A DNA stretch of 64,000 nt from the NCBI RefSeq assembly GCF_002797355.1, contig NZ_KZ454940.1, positions 124,001-188,000 on the forward strand. The letters are read 5' to 3'. The notes below the pieces were generated by a model. It ran no database searches and was not told where the DNA came from. It saw only the letters and a program-made list of their open reading frames with translations. Source of the DNA: Bacillus xiapuensis (GTDB lineage: Bacteria; Bacillota; Bacilli; Bacillales; Domibacillaceae). Position numbers and translations under genes: made by a program. Below, one piece after another: positions 26,636 through 36,104 of this stretch (position 1 is the stretch's first letter; every line of letters starts with the position of its first letter).

Positions 26636-27967
26636 TTATGAATCAATCGCTTCAACCAATAAATCGACAATATGCACCGCGCGGACTTTGTCGCTTAGAT
26701 CCTCGCGCTCGATGCCGAGCTTCATTTGCAGCAGACAGCCAGGATTCGCAGTGACGATTGTGTGCGCTTGAGTCTCTTTTGCTTTTTCCATTTTGTGATC
26801 AAGGATTTGCATCGACATTTCAGATTCCACGATGTTGTAAATACCCGCAGAGCCGCAGCAGCGGTCAGCGCCTTCCATTTCTCTGAAAGCCGCTCCGTCA
26901 ATCGCGTGCAACAAGGCGCGCGGAGCTGCATGCGTATGCATCACATTTCGCAAGTGGCAAGAATCCTGATAAGTCACCACTTCCGGACGCTTCAGCTTTA
27001 AAGTCACCTTTTTATGAAAATCCAGCTCATACAAGATTTGCGTAATGTCTTTGATTTTGGCAACAAACGCTTTCGCTCGGTCAGCCCACACCGGATCATC
27101 CTTCAATAAATGATCATAATCAATTAAGAAAGCCCCGCAGCCGCCAGCGTTTGTAATAATGTAGTCGGCTTCACACGCTTCAAAAGCGGCGATATTCCGT
27201 CTTGCCAATTCTTTTGCGCCTTCTTTCTCACCGCTGTGGCCGTGAAGCGCGCCGCAGCAGGCTTGCGTTTTAGGAACAGTAATATTGCAGCCGGCTTTTT
27301 GCAAAAGCTTCATTGTCGCATTATTCGTTTCCATAAACATCGTATCCATTAAACAGCCGGAGAAAAAGGCCACAGTGGCAACCGCTTGCTTTCCTTCCGC
27401 CTTCAGCTCTCTTGGACGATTCTTCATTTCCCGCTTCTTCGGCACAGCTGGAAGCACCCGCTCCATCATCCGCAGATTTTCAGGGAACAGCTTCATAAAG
27501 CCTACTTTTCTCACAGTCTTTTGCAGACCGCTGCGCTGATACAGTCCTAGTAAGCTCGTCACTGTGATCATTCTATCCTGATGAGGGAAAAGCCCTTTAA
27601 ATACGATGTTGCGCAGAGCCCGCACTGAAGCGGACTGCTTCTTATTCTGCTGAATGATATTGCGCGCATCCTCCAGTAAATGGCCATATTTCACGCCAGA
27701 AGGGCAGACCGGCTCACAGGCGCGGCAGCCAAGACAAAGCTCCAGTGAACGCTCCACGTCCTCATCCGGTTCAATAAGCCCGTCAACGACGGCTTTCATC
27801 AAGGCAATTCTCCCCCGCGGAGAATGGCTTTCCTTATAGCCTGATTCGATATAAGTCGGACAGGAAGGCAGGCAGAAGCCGCAGCGCATACAGTTGAGCA
27901 ACTCATCTTCATTCATCTTGGATTGAAATTCTGTTTGAATCGTTTGACGTTCTTGTACCGTTGTCAT
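26636..27967 (-). CDS. glcF: Glycolate oxidase iron-sulfur subunit GlcF
   Basis: A 443-residue subunit with two [4Fe-4S] ferredoxin motifs in the first 110 residues (CMRCGFCLPSCP and CLGCRACEPVCP). Two CCG domains follow (QACCGALHGH and DRCCGSAGIY). It passes electrons from the GlcD flavin to the membrane quinone pool during oxidation of glycolate to glyoxylate. Its start overlaps the glcD stop by four bases (ATGA), so the two are translationally coupled. The B. subtilis equivalent is ysfD. Confidence 0.92.
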   Translation of the reverse strand: MTTVQERQTIQTEFQSKMNEDELLNCMRCGFCLPSCPTYIESGYKESHSPRGRIALMKAVVDGLIEPDEDVERSLELCLGCRACEPVCPSGVKYGHLLEDARNIIQQNKKQSASVRALRNIVFKGLFPHQDRMITVTSLLGLYQRSGLQKTVRKVGFMKLFPENLRMMERVLPAVPKKREMKNRPRELKAEGKQAVATVAFFSGCLMDTMFMETNNATMKLLQKAGCNITVPKTQACCGALHGHSGEKEGAKELARRNIAAFEACEADYIITNAGGCGAFLIDYDHLLKDDPVWADRAKAFVAKIKDITQILYELDFHKKVTLKLKRPEVVTYQDSCHLRNVMHTHAAPRALLHAIDGAAFREMEGADRCCGSAGIYNIVESEMSMQILDHKMEKAKETQAHTIVTANPGCLLQMKLGIEREDLSDKVRAVHIVDLLVEAIDS

Positions 27968-29376
27968 TTCGTAACCACCACTCTTTTACGGCTTTCTTTC
28001 GCGAATACTTTACCAGGGTTCATAATATTATTCGGATCAAATGCTTGCTTAATAGATTTCATAGCAGCAATGCCGGCTGGCCCAAGCTTCCATTCTAAAT
28101 AAGGTGCTTTCATGACACCGACGCCATGCTCCCCGGTGATTGTTCCCCCCAAGGAAATCGCATGAGCAAAGATTTCAGAGAAGGCTTCTTCCACTCGTTC
28201 CATCTCTTCTTTATTACGGGCATCCGTTAAACAAGTCGGATGCAAATTACCGTCACCGGCATGGCCAAATGTACAAATGTTCACTTGATGCTTCTTGGCG
28301 ATTTCGTTAATGGCTTTAACCATTGCAGCGATTTCAGAGCGCGGGACTGTCGCATCCTCTAAAATGGTCGTCGGTTTTAAGCGCGCCAATGCTGATAACG
28401 CGGAACGGCGTGCTGTTCGAAGAGCATTTGCTTCTTCTTCTGTCTCAGCTACTTCAACCGAAACAGCGCCTTCTGCCCGGCAAACGTCCGCCATCTTTTT
28501 CATATCGCGCTTGACCACTTCTTCCGGGCCATCCTGCTCAATTAAAAGGACCGCTTGCACATCAGTCGGCAGACCGATCTTCGCGAAATCTTCCACTACT
28601 TTTAAAGTTGGCTGATCTAAAAATTCAAGCGTGGTCGGAATAATTTTATTGGCAATAATTTTAGAAACTGAACGAGCGGCTGCTTCTAAGTCTTGATACA
28701 AAGCAAGCATCGTCTTTTTGGTTTCCGGCATCGGAATTAATTTCAATGTAGCTTCAGTAATTACGCCGAGCGTTCCTTCTGAGCCGACAAATAGCCGGGT
28801 CAAATCATAACCAGCCACATCCTTTGCCAGCTTGCCGCCTGTCCAGATAATTTCTCCATTCGGCAGCACAACCTCAAGCGCCAGTACATAATCACGGGTA
28901 ACGCCGTATTTTAACCCGCGCAGACCGCCTGAGTTTTCATTGATATTGCCCGCAATGGTTGAAATTTTCATCGAGCTCGGATCCGGCGGATAGAATAAGC
29001 CCTTCTTCTCCACCGCCTGAATCATATCCAATGTAATAACTCCCGGCTGTACTGTCACTGTTAAGTTTTCTTCATCAATCTCCAAAATTTGATTCATATG
29101 TTTAAAAAGCAGAACAATGCCGCCTTGTGTCGGACAAGTTCCCGCGCACAGATTGGTGCCGGAGCCTCGAGCAACAAGCGGGATTTTATGCTTGCTGCAA
29201 ACCTTTACAATCTCGGCTACCTCTTGTGTATTGCGCGGCGAAACAACCGCATCCGGCAATGATTGAAAATTCGGTGTTGCGTCATAGGAATATACGAGCC
29301 GCCCTGCCTTCGAGTCGTCCACATTTTCAGGACCAACAATGGCCGCTAACTTTTCCTTTACTTCTTGAGAAAACAT
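27964..29376 (-). CDS. glcD: Glycolate oxidase FAD subunit GlcD
   Basis: A 470-residue flavoprotein of the VAO/BBE type. The FAD-binding PCMH domain (about residues 40-218) contains VARGSGTNLCAGT and SSMKISTIAGNINENSGG. The C-terminal domain ends with HAGDGNLHPT, TITGEHGVG and KQAFDPNNIMNPGK, all typical of GlcD. It oxidises glycolate (or D-lactate) and passes electrons to GlcF. It is first in the operon, with GAGGGG before the ATG, and corresponds to B. subtilis ysfC. A CdaR-type regulator gene lies directly upstream on the same strand. Confidence 0.92.
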   Translation of the reverse strand: MFSQEVKEKLAAIVGPENVDDSKAGRLVYSYDATPNFQSLPDAVVSPRNTQEVAEIVKVCSKHKIPLVARGSGTNLCAGTCPTQGGIVLLFKHMNQILEIDEENLTVTVQPGVITLDMIQAVEKKGLFYPPDPSSMKISTIAGNINENSGGLRGLKYGVTRDYVLALEVVLPNGEIIWTGGKLAKDVAGYDLTRLFVGSEGTLGVITEATLKLIPMPETKKTMLALYQDLEAAARSVSKIIANKIIPTTLEFLDQPTLKVVEDFAKIGLPTDVQAVLLIEQDGPEEVVKRDMKKMADVCRAEGAVSVEVAETEEEANALRTARRSALSALARLKPTTILEDATVPRSEIAAMVKAINEIAKKHQVNICTFGHAGDGNLHPTCLTDARNKEEMERVEEAFSEIFAHAISLGGTITGEHGVGVMKAPYLEWKLGPAGIAAMKSIKQAFDPNNIMNPGKVFAKESRKRVVVTK

Positions 29377-29451
29377 AAATTTTAACCCCTCTCACCAGAA
29401 TTTCTTTCAGTATAAGTCAATTTTGTGAACAAACTCTATGGCGAAACATAT

Positions 29452-29481
29452 AAAAAAGACAGGCGATTCGCCTGTCTTTTT
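29452..29481 (-). terminator. Terminator after the cdaR-type gene
   Basis: AAAAAGACAGGCG / CGCCTGTCTTTTT with a short loop, between the regulator stop and glcD. Confidence 0.85.
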
Positions 29482-29508
29482 ATACAAAAGCACAAAAATA
29501 CACATTTT

Positions 29509-29541
29509 CTTCAAAAAAGAAAGCGTTTTTTCTTTTTGAAG
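29509..29541. promoter_or_regulatory. Inverted repeat with cre-like centre upstream of glcDF
   Basis: CTTCAAAAAAGAAA and TTTCTTTTTGAAG arms flank GCGTTT. The centre AGAAAGCGTTTTTT differs from the CcpA cre consensus at two positions. Catabolite control of glycolate use is plausible, but it lies about 140 bases before glcD. A terminator hairpin is an alternative. Confidence 0.35.
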
Positions 29542-29626
29542 TGATCAATTATGGCGGAGGTTGCTGTCATATCCGATCGCTTAGGCTCATACCCAACGGT
29601 TCGACACGATCTTTTTGCGGCCTTTT

Positions 29627-30706
29627 TCATGGATGGTATAATCTCCAAGCGATATACAGCTGGATTTGATCCTCTAATATTTTCGGATTTAATCCGGTAA
29701 CGTCCTCGATTTTTTTCAAGCGGTAGTGAAGAGTATTGATGTGAACAGGAAGAAATTCAGCCGCTTTTTTATAAGAAAAATTATGCTTAAATAAAGCGGA
29801 AAGGGTGTCCATCAGTTCCCTATCCTCCAGAATAGGAGCGATGGTTCGTTCGATGAATGTGTGTTTCGTTTCCGGCTGAACATCATTTAAGATTAAATCG
29901 AGGGTCAATTGCTCGTCGTAAACAATTTGTGACTTTGGCAAAGCCACTTTCAATGCCCGTTTTGCCTGCTGAAATGAGACTTTAACACGATGAGCCGGCT
30001 GCAGAGAGCCGATGCCTATCGCCACGGGCCCATCCAGCTGCTTTTCTAGCATCGCTTTCCATTGTTCGACATTAGCGGATCTTCGCGTGCCCTCCCACAG
30101 CACCAACAGAAGATCATTTCCCCAACGGATCACGACCGTGTTTGAATCGCCGCGCACCGATGCGGAGAATTGATGCCAAATCGGTCCGAATAATATCGAG
30201 ACCGGATAATGAATCAGCATCGCTTGCCTATCCTTCGAAAGATCTATATTTAACACCTTCGCTCGGTTGGTGAAGTCATCATCCCATTCGTTTTTCTCCA
30301 GCCACTCAAGGACGAAAGCTTCCAGAGAGCGGTCATGCCACTTTTCTTCTTCATGATAGTAATTCTCCTGGATAAACAGCTCAGTCATTCTCCGCAGCAG
30401 CTCTCCGTATCTCGAAACTTTCTCCGGTGAGCCGGTGATGCCGATGATGCCTACTACTTCCCCATGAAACATGATCGGCAGGTTAACGCCGGCTCTCACG
30501 CCGGCCCAGTATGCTTCGTCTTCTTTCGTAATAATTCGCTTTTCCCTCGTCTGACTTGCTAGAAATGCCCCTTCATGAAAACAGCCGATCCGCGAACGGT
30601 CGGTGCTGGCAATAATTAATCCTTCAGTATTTGCTACAATAATTTCTTCGTCTAACAGCTTCCGGACCTCATAGATAATCTTTTGGGCCAGCTGCGGCTC
30701 GATCAT
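29627..30706 (-). CDS. cdaR: CdaR-family transcriptional regulator of glycolate genes
   Basis: A roughly 359-residue activator. The N-terminal sugar-diacid-recognition domain begins EPQLAQKIIYEVRKLLDEEI. A GGDEF-like middle region follows, and a PucR-type helix-turn-helix lies at the C-terminus (YKKAAEFLPVHINTLHYRLKKIEDVTGLNP). Its B. subtilis counterpart, ysfB, borders ysfCD. It lies just upstream of glcDF and probably activates it in response to glycolate or a related acid. The start was set at the internal Met where family similarity begins; neither it nor the longer form has a good ribosome binding site. Confidence 0.8.
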   Translation of the reverse strand: MIEPQLAQKIIYEVRKLLDEEIIVANTEGLIIASTDRSRIGCFHEGAFLASQTREKRIITKEDEAYWAGVRAGVNLPIMFHGEVVGIIGITGSPEKVSRYGELLRRMTELFIQENYYHEEEKWHDRSLEAFVLEWLEKNEWDDDFTNRAKVLNIDLSKDRQAMLIHYPVSILFGPIWHQFSASVRGDSNTVVIRWGNDLLLVLWEGTRRSANVEQWKAMLEKQLDGPVAIGIGSLQPAHRVKVSFQQAKRALKVALPKSQIVYDEQLTLDLILNDVQPETKHTFIERTIAPILEDRELMDTLSALFKHNFSYKKAAEFLPVHINTLHYRLKKIEDVTGLNPKILEDQIQLYIAWRLYHP

Positions 30707-30730
30707 CCTATAACACCACGCTTTTTTCAT

Positions 30731-31069
30731 CGTACACTTTTATAATAGTCGCCTGTATGGTTCTGCCGGCGCACAAGCATTGTATCAGATTTCAAGCCAT
30801 CGGCGGAAACTTCTTGAGTCAAACGAAGGGCAATGATTCTCTCTCTTTCATCTGCCCGCCGGTTGAGAAACCCTTAGATACAGACTGCGTTCTTTATAAA
30901 AAACGAACTTGAAAACACTCGGCAGCCTGCGCCAAAGCCCAAGCAAAAACTCGAATAGAACATCCGCTCAGTAGCAAGCAAGTGAGATGGGCAAAACCCC
31001 TTTAGCCTTCCTGTATCTTATTATATCCGACTCGCTCATCGGCCACAATTGGCGCGAAAAATCCTAAAA
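30731..31069. other. Intergenic region, no gene seen
   Basis: About 340 bp between rodA and the cdaR-type gene with frequent stops in all frames. A TATAAT-like element just before the cdaR-type gene is its likely promoter. Nothing else stands out. Confidence 0.55.
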
Positions 31070-31105
31070 AAAAAGATCTCTGCTTCCCGCACAGAGATCT
31101 TTTTC
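31070..31105 (-). terminator. Terminator after rodA
   Basis: AAAAAGATCTCTG / CAGAGATCTTTTT stem with a nine-base loop, two bases from the rodA stop. Confidence 0.88.
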
Positions 31106-31107
31106 AT

Positions 31108-32277
31108 TTATCGTTCCGATGAGAACATATAGCGCCGCTCGTTATAAGTAATCGCGAAAATCAGACTGATGGCGAACATATTCCCCATCAGCGAGCTGCC
31201 GCCGTAGCTAATAAACGGCAGCGGAATCCCCGTGATAGGTAAGACACCGATCGTCATGCCGACATTCTCGAATACGTGGAAAGTGATCATGGCGATCACT
31301 CCCGCACATAAATAAGAGTAATAGGGGATTCTCGTATTCAGCGCCACTTTCGTAATATGATAGATTAGCAGAAAGAATAAACTTACGACAATACTAGCGC
31401 CAATAAAGCCAAATTCTTCCCCGATAATACTGAAGATAAAATCGGTATGGCTCTCAGGAAGATAGACCTCGCGCGTGCCGAAGCCTTTTCCCAGCGTTTG
31501 TCCAGAACCGATGGCTAATAGGGATCTCGTTAAATGAAATCCGGTCGAGCTTTCATACGTGTATGGATCGAGCCACGAGTAAATGCGCCCGAACTGGTAT
31601 TGCTTAACGCCTAAATACTTTTCAAGAATGGCAGGATGCCAAATGACGAGATACATAATCCCTGCAATCAGCGCGATCGCCGAGCTAAACAGCGGTATTA
31701 GAATCCGCCACGTAATCCCGGCTACAAAAATCATTCCTACTAAAATCGAAATAAACACAAGAGACGTACCAAGGTCGGGCTGCTTCATCACCAGCAGAAG
31801 CGGAGCAAGCGTGACCGCGCCCAGCTTCACCATCAGCCAAAAATCCGTCCGAATTGTTTTGACTGGGGTTTTCTGATGGTGCATGACAATAATCCTCGAT
31901 AGCGTTAAGATTAAGAACACCTTCACAAATTCCGATGGCTGAAGCGACTGCCCCCCCAATACAAACCAGCTTTTCGCCCCGTTAATGGTGGGTGCGATGC
32001 TTGCAGGGGCTACGATTAATGCACTTAAGAGCAACAGTCCCAGGCCATATAAATACCAAGACATCCCCATCATCTGATCGGAGTCAAAACGGACCACGAT
32101 GAAAATAATGGCAACCCCGATTAAATAATACACCATTTGCTTCAGCACGAAGTTACTGCCATACTGTCCCGTCGTCTGCGCACTGTAAATCGCCACACAG
32201 CTTGTCACAAAAAGCATCAGTAATATCAATATCAATCCGTAATCAATACGGCTGGATCTTTGGTTTGGAGAAGTCAT
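31108..32277 (-). CDS. rodA: RodA-type SEDS peptidoglycan polymerase
   Basis: A 389-residue SEDS-family protein with about ten membrane segments. It polymerises lipid II into glycan strands together with a class B penicillin-binding protein. Family signatures are visible: NGAKSWFVLGGQSLQPSEF, KQPDLGTSLVF (catalytic Asp region), and the C-terminal GIPLPFISYGGSSL. It resembles RodA more than FtsW or SpoVE, but several paralogues exist in Bacilli and this may be an accessory one. AGAGGAATCGTTCG precedes the ATG. It is a single gene. Confidence 0.85.
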   Translation of the reverse strand: MTSPNQRSSRIDYGLILILLMLFVTSCVAIYSAQTTGQYGSNFVLKQMVYYLIGVAIIFIVVRFDSDQMMGMSWYLYGLGLLLLSALIVAPASIAPTINGAKSWFVLGGQSLQPSEFVKVFLILTLSRIIVMHHQKTPVKTIRTDFWLMVKLGAVTLAPLLLVMKQPDLGTSLVFISILVGMIFVAGITWRILIPLFSSAIALIAGIMYLVIWHPAILEKYLGVKQYQFGRIYSWLDPYTYESSTGFHLTRSLLAIGSGQTLGKGFGTREVYLPESHTDFIFSIIGEEFGFIGASIVVSLFFLLIYHITKVALNTRIPYYSYLCAGVIAMITFHVFENVGMTIGVLPITGIPLPFISYGGSSLMGNMFAISLIFAITYNERRYMFSSER

Positions 32278-32502
32278 CGAACGATTCCTCTTTCTAATTA
32301 AATTACGCCTATTACATTATAACTTTATTGCGTAAATTAACAACTGTCAAACGTCCAATAAAAAGATCCTTCTCCCGATGGATGACATCGCTATCCTTTT
32401 CATATCAACCTTTCTCTCTGTTACCCAAAAAATGAGAAAATCACTAAACGAAGCTTCACTTTTTGAGCTGGCGGTTTTTAAAGCTGGCGCAAAGACACTG
32501 AG

Positions 32503-32970
32503 TCAATCCCAGAAATTGAAGACGACTTCTCCAACAGTGTTCGGCTTCCAATACATGATTTGACTCAGCTCCGCCTTGTTTAGATCATGATGATGCAAAA
32601 GGGCAAACTCCGGATGGCTTTGGATGCGGAGCAGCTGATTCAGTTCCTTCGCTTCACATAGATAAAAGCCTTTAAATGACTCGCTGAGAGCCGGTTCATC
32701 ATAGAAGGTTATATGTCCGAATTCCACCGAAGCCGCAAAGGCAATCAGCGGATAATGAGCGTTCAATAAAATATGTATTCGCTTCCTGCCATTATCAAGC
32801 AGCACATGAAAAAAATTCGTACGGTGTCCCGGTTTTTGAAACATCAGGACATCCGCCCCGATGGTTCTTGCCGCTTCCCAGCACATTTTCTTAAACAGCT
32901 TGCCGGCATTGCGCGGCAGCGGCTGATCGCCAGCCTCATAAAAGCCGGTTATCCCGTAAGCCAAATGCAT
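32503..32970 (-). CDS. Conserved-looking protein of unknown function
   Basis: A 155-residue soluble protein (from MHLAYGITGFYEAGDQPLP) with mixed alpha/beta character and a His-rich LLHHHDLNKAE segment. The start was set at the ATG 8 bases after AAGGGG; an in-frame ATG further upstream has no site. I do not recognise the family. It lies alone, divergent from the thioredoxin gene. Confidence 0.6.
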   Translation of the reverse strand: MHLAYGITGFYEAGDQPLPRNAGKLFKKMCWEAARTIGADVLMFQKPGHRTNFFHVLLDNGRKRIHILLNAHYPLIAFAASVEFGHITFYDEPALSESFKGFYLCEAKELNQLLRIQSHPEFALLHHHDLNKAELSQIMYWKPNTVGEVVFNFWD

Positions 32971-33132
32971 CGCTGTTCCCCTTCCCATTCTAGGCTTGCC
33001 TCCATTATAAAAAACGAAACAGCTCATTTCAGCATATTAACGAAAGCTTAACATAAATGAAACCTTTTCGTTGTGCCTGTAAAGATCCCCCGTTACAATA
33101 AAAAGACATACGCTATGTTAGGAGGAAACAAT

Positions 33133-33447
33133 ATGAAGATCATCAACAGTGAAGAACAGTTTCAGCAGCTCATTTCCCAAGATCATCCTGTGATTATTAA
33201 ATTCTCAGCGAACTGGTGTCCCGATTGTCGGCGCATGGATATGTTCATCGGCGAAATAATCGCGGAATATAGTCAGTATACCTGGCATGAAATCAACCGG
33301 GATGACTTTCCGGAGCTGGCTGACCGATATGATGTAATGGGCATCCCCAGCCTGCTGATCTTTCAGAATGGGAAAAAAACCGCTCATCTGCACAGCGCGC
33401 ATGCGAAAACTCCCGAGCAGGTCCGAGATTTTTTACAATCCCTTTAA
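33133..33447 (+). CDS. Thioredoxin-family protein
   Basis: A 104-residue thioredoxin-fold protein with the active site WCPDC at about residues 28-32 and the cis-Pro in GIPSLLIF at about 77. It would reduce disulfides in the cytoplasm. The Asp in place of the usual Gly-Pro pair marks it as a variant, not TrxA. The start is the ATG after AGGAGGAAACAAT. It is a single gene with a strong terminator. Confidence 0.83.
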   Translation: MKIINSEEQFQQLISQDHPVIIKFSANWCPDCRRMDMFIGEIIAEYSQYTWHEINRDDFPELADRYDVMGIPSLLIFQNGKKTAHLHSAHAKTPEQVRDFLQSL

Positions 33448-33459
33448 GCGAACATGCCA

Positions 33460-33492
33460 GACTAAACGATCGCTTCGTGCGGTCGTTTAGTC
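33460..33492. terminator. Terminator after the thioredoxin gene
   Basis: GACTAAACGATCGC / GCGGTCGTTTAGTC with a five-base loop and a single G-T pair. Confidence 0.78.
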
Positions 33493-33520
33493 AAAAACCG
33501 CCATTGTTTGAAGGTTCCCC

Positions 33521-33922
33521 TTATTGAGCCCGCGGATGATAAGATTGTTCCTCCGCTTCAGCCACTTTACGAGAGTAAATAGCTTCGCTGACAAGAATGC
33601 CGCCGGCTCCTCCGGCACTATAGGCAAGCGTCCACAGTTCCCCCGCAAGAAAGAAAACAGCGATACCGATAAGAATATACACCGGCCATGCATACCAAAC
33701 AGACAGAAAAAGATCATCCTCTCTTCGTCTGTGACGAGGGAGTCCTTTATGCAATAGGAAACGGTAGACAGCTGAAATATAAAGAAAGAAGCCTGCGCCT
33801 CCCGCTGCAGCCACTCCCACTAACATCCAGCTGATATAGAAGATTGTCAGAAAGGAAGATAGAAAGAAAATGCCGGTTACACACAAAAGAACAGGGTGAT
33901 TCATCCATTCGCTCACTTTCAT
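33521..33922 (-). CDS. Small membrane protein, function unknown
   Basis: A 133-residue protein with about four membrane segments (from residue 10) and a charged loop RHRRREDD between the halves. The start was set at the ATG after AAAGGGAG (MKVSEWMNHPV). No family is recognised. It is alone between the thioredoxin terminator and hemAT. Confidence 0.62.
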   Translation of the reverse strand: MKVSEWMNHPVLLCVTGIFFLSSFLTIFYISWMLVGVAAAGGAGFFLYISAVYRFLLHKGLPRHRRREDDLFLSVWYAWPVYILIGIAVFFLAGELWTLAYSAGGAGGILVSEAIYSRKVAEAEEQSYHPRAQ

Positions 33923-34176
33923 TGCCTCACTCCCTTTGCGCTTGTTGTCAGGTTTATATAATGTATGCACTGAGCGGCCAAGAAAGACGCATGAATCGAT
34001 TATTTATTTACAAGCGAGTATATCCTATTTTTCCCCATGTGAACCGATTTAAAACGCCTTGGTAATAAAAAAGACGCAGATAAAATCAATAAATTATCCA
34101 TAGCGCACCATGACTAAATAGGGTACACTGAGGTAATAAACATAGATATTAAGATAGGTATATTGGGGTGGGATAA

Positions 34177-35493
34177 GTGAAATTATTTAAATCCAAAGAA
34201 ACACATACCGAAAATGAGCCATTATTATTTTCAGCCAATCATCAGGCCAAACTCTCTGTTCAGCCGGGTACGGAGCTCGCTGAGCAGGTGAAAATGATTG
34301 ATCTAACGATAGACGATTTAAAAGCGGTCAAATCTTTATATCCGCTCGTGAAAGCTTCGATACATACGATTGTTGACCGGTTCTATTCAGCCATTACTAG
34401 GCAAACCGGCTTATTGGCAATCATCGAAAAGAACAGCAGTGTCGACCGATTGAAAAAGACTTTGCAAATTCACGTGGAAGAACTGTTTGAAGGAAAGGTG
34501 GATGAAGAATTCGTTCAAAAACGAATTCAAATCGCGCGCGTTCATGTGCGCGTCGGCTTAAAAACGAAATGGTATATGTCCGCTTTCCAAGAGCTCCTAA
34601 ATTCGTTAATTGCCTTGATTGCCAAGCAGCAAGGAGATGCGGAGCAAAAGCTGACCGCCGTGGGCGCCATTACTAAGCTCTTAAATCTGGAACAGCAGCT
34701 GGTTCTTGAAGCATATGAACAAGAGAGTCAGCGAATCCGATCTGCTGAAGCCAAGCAAAAGGAAGAGCTCACATCCAGAGTATATGCTATCTCTCAAGAG
34801 CTGGCCGCCATTTCGGAACAGACAAATGCCTCTTTAAAGGAACTGGGCGAGCAATCCGGCTCTATTCTGCAGCTGTCAAAAGAAGGCATGTCCTTGGCCG
34901 AGGAATCATCCAAACATTCAACTGCCGGGCAAGAGCAGCTGAAGGAACAGGGCCACAAGCTCTCAGTGATTAAAGGAGCTGTCACGGATATCCAAGCATT
35001 CTCAACAGAACTAAATGACATAGCTTCAAGTATTACCGATGTCATTACGATTGTCGGCAACATTGCCGGCCAGACCAACCTGCTGGCGTTAAACGCTTCA
35101 ATTGAAGCTGCCCGTGCAGGAGAATACGGCAAGGGCTTCGCTGTTGTCGCGGAAGAAATCCGCAAATTATCCGACCAAACAAAGGAATCGACAGCTAGCG
35201 TATCCGATCACATTCTGAAGACGAATGCATTGATCAGTCAAGTCAGCCAAGCGGTGGAAACCGTTAATGATCTTGTCGATAAAGGTATTGGCAGCATGAA
35301 CAAAACCGATGAAGATTTTGATCAGCTGCTTGAGCTAATCGCTCAAACGAAGAGGAAAAATCAAGAAATTGAAAATCAGCTGCAAAAACTTTCTCATATT
35401 ATTACCGAGATCGAGGAAGCATCCGAAGAAGTCGCTAATTCCGCCGTTTTGTTAAACGACTCGACAGAAGAATATTTACAATTGGAACGCTGA
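34177..35493 (+). CDS. hemAT: HemAT globin-coupled oxygen sensor for aerotaxis
   Basis: A 438-residue soluble chemoreceptor. Residues 1-180 form a sensor globin. The haem-binding His falls at 123 (RVHVRVGL) and Tyr at 70 (RFY), the same numbers as in B. subtilis HemAT. The remainder is a chemoreceptor coiled coil with the tip [19 protein letters not shown]. It binds O2 and signals to CheA to steer swimming. The start codon is the GTG-derived or ATG-like first codon after GGGGTGGGATAA. It is a single gene with its own terminator. Confidence 0.93.
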   Translation: MKLFKSKETHTENEPLLFSANHQAKLSVQPGTELAEQVKMIDLTIDDLKAVKSLYPLVKASIHTIVDRFYSAITRQTGLLAIIEKNSSVDRLKKTLQIHVEELFEGKVDEEFVQKRIQIARVHVRVGLKTKWYMSAFQELLNSLIALIAKQQGDAEQKLTAVGAITKLLNLEQQLVLEAYEQESQRIRSAEAKQKEELTSRVYAISQELAAISEQTNASLKELGEQSGSILQLSKEGMSLAEESSKHSTAGQEQLKEQGHKLSVIKGAVTDIQAFSTELNDIASSITDVITIVGNIAGQTNLLALNASIEAARAGEYGKGFAVVAEEIRKLSDQTKESTASVSDHILKTNALISQVSQAVETVNDLVDKGIGSMNKTDEDFDQLLELIAQTKRKNQEIENQLQKLSHIITEIEEASEEVANSAVLLNDSTEEYLQLER

Positions 35494-35497
35494 TCGT

Positions 35498-35531
35498 AAG
35501 CGGGGATGACTTATTAAGTCATCCCCGCTTT
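35498..35531. terminator. Bidirectional terminator after hemAT
   Basis: AAGCGGGGATGACTTA and its complement with a two-base loop, between hemAT and the converging hxlR-type gene. Confidence 0.86.
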
Positions 35532-35544
35532 GTCTATCATCCTG

Positions 35545-35883
35545 TCAGTCCGTATCGGCAGCTGGATCCTCTTCAATCACAATCCATTGATGCGCCCATT
35601 TCTCAATTTCTTTCACAATCGGCTGAAGAGCCAGCCCTTTTTCTGTCAATTGGTATTCCACCCGGACGGGCACCTCAGCGTATACTTTACGGGTCGCTAA
35701 GCCCTCTTCCTCCATTTCCTTTAATCGTTCCGTTAATAATTTGCTGCTGATCGGCAGCCCTGCTTTTATCTGTGAAAACCGCTGCGGACCTGCCAGCAGC
35801 TGATTAATAATCAAACCTGTCCATCGCTTCCCCAGCATCTGCATAGCCTTTTCAAACTTGGGGCAAAGTTGAGCCTCTTTCAT
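35545..35883 (-). CDS. HxlR-family (YodB/HypR-like) redox-type regulator
   Basis: A 112-residue winged-helix regulator with the family core KRWTGLIINQLLAGPQRFSQIKAGLPISSKLLTERLKEME. A single Cys near the N-terminus (AQLCPKF, about residue 7) sits where YodB and HypR have their redox-sensing Cys. It is divergent from a nitroreductase gene, a layout in which such regulators control the enzyme under quinone or disulfide stress. The start was set at the ATG after AGAGGTG. Confidence 0.83.
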   Translation of the reverse strand: MKEAQLCPKFEKAMQMLGKRWTGLIINQLLAGPQRFSQIKAGLPISSKLLTERLKEMEEEGLATRKVYAEVPVRVEYQLTEKGLALQPIVKEIEKWAHQWIVIEEDPAADTD

Positions 35884-35963
35884 GTCTCTCACCTCTTTAT
35901 CGTCTTATTATATCGCTTTTTTTCACGAAAAAGAAATCTTTACACTTTTTTAAACTTAGTTAC

Positions 35964-36009
35964 TTGACATCTCATTATTTTTATTTTAAATTAAGTTACG
36001 AAAGGTAAC
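35964..36009 (+). promoter_or_regulatory. Promoter and likely operator of the nitroreductase gene
   Basis: TTGACA (35964-35969), 17 bases, TAAATT, followed by the inverted repeat GTTAC-gaaag-GTAAC (35995-36009). The repeat covers the expected transcription start, a good place for HxlR binding. Confidence 0.55.
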
Positions 36010-36104
36010 AAATAAGTAATATTAAGTTTAATAGCCGGCAAGCACGTGCATACTTTTAGAGAAGAACCAAGCGGAAGATTGAATAGGAAAGAGGGAATGT
36101 ACAG

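Noticed and set aside
31583-31876. Plus-strand frame inside rodA
   Set aside because: Antisense to a clear membrane protein gene, with shadow-type composition.
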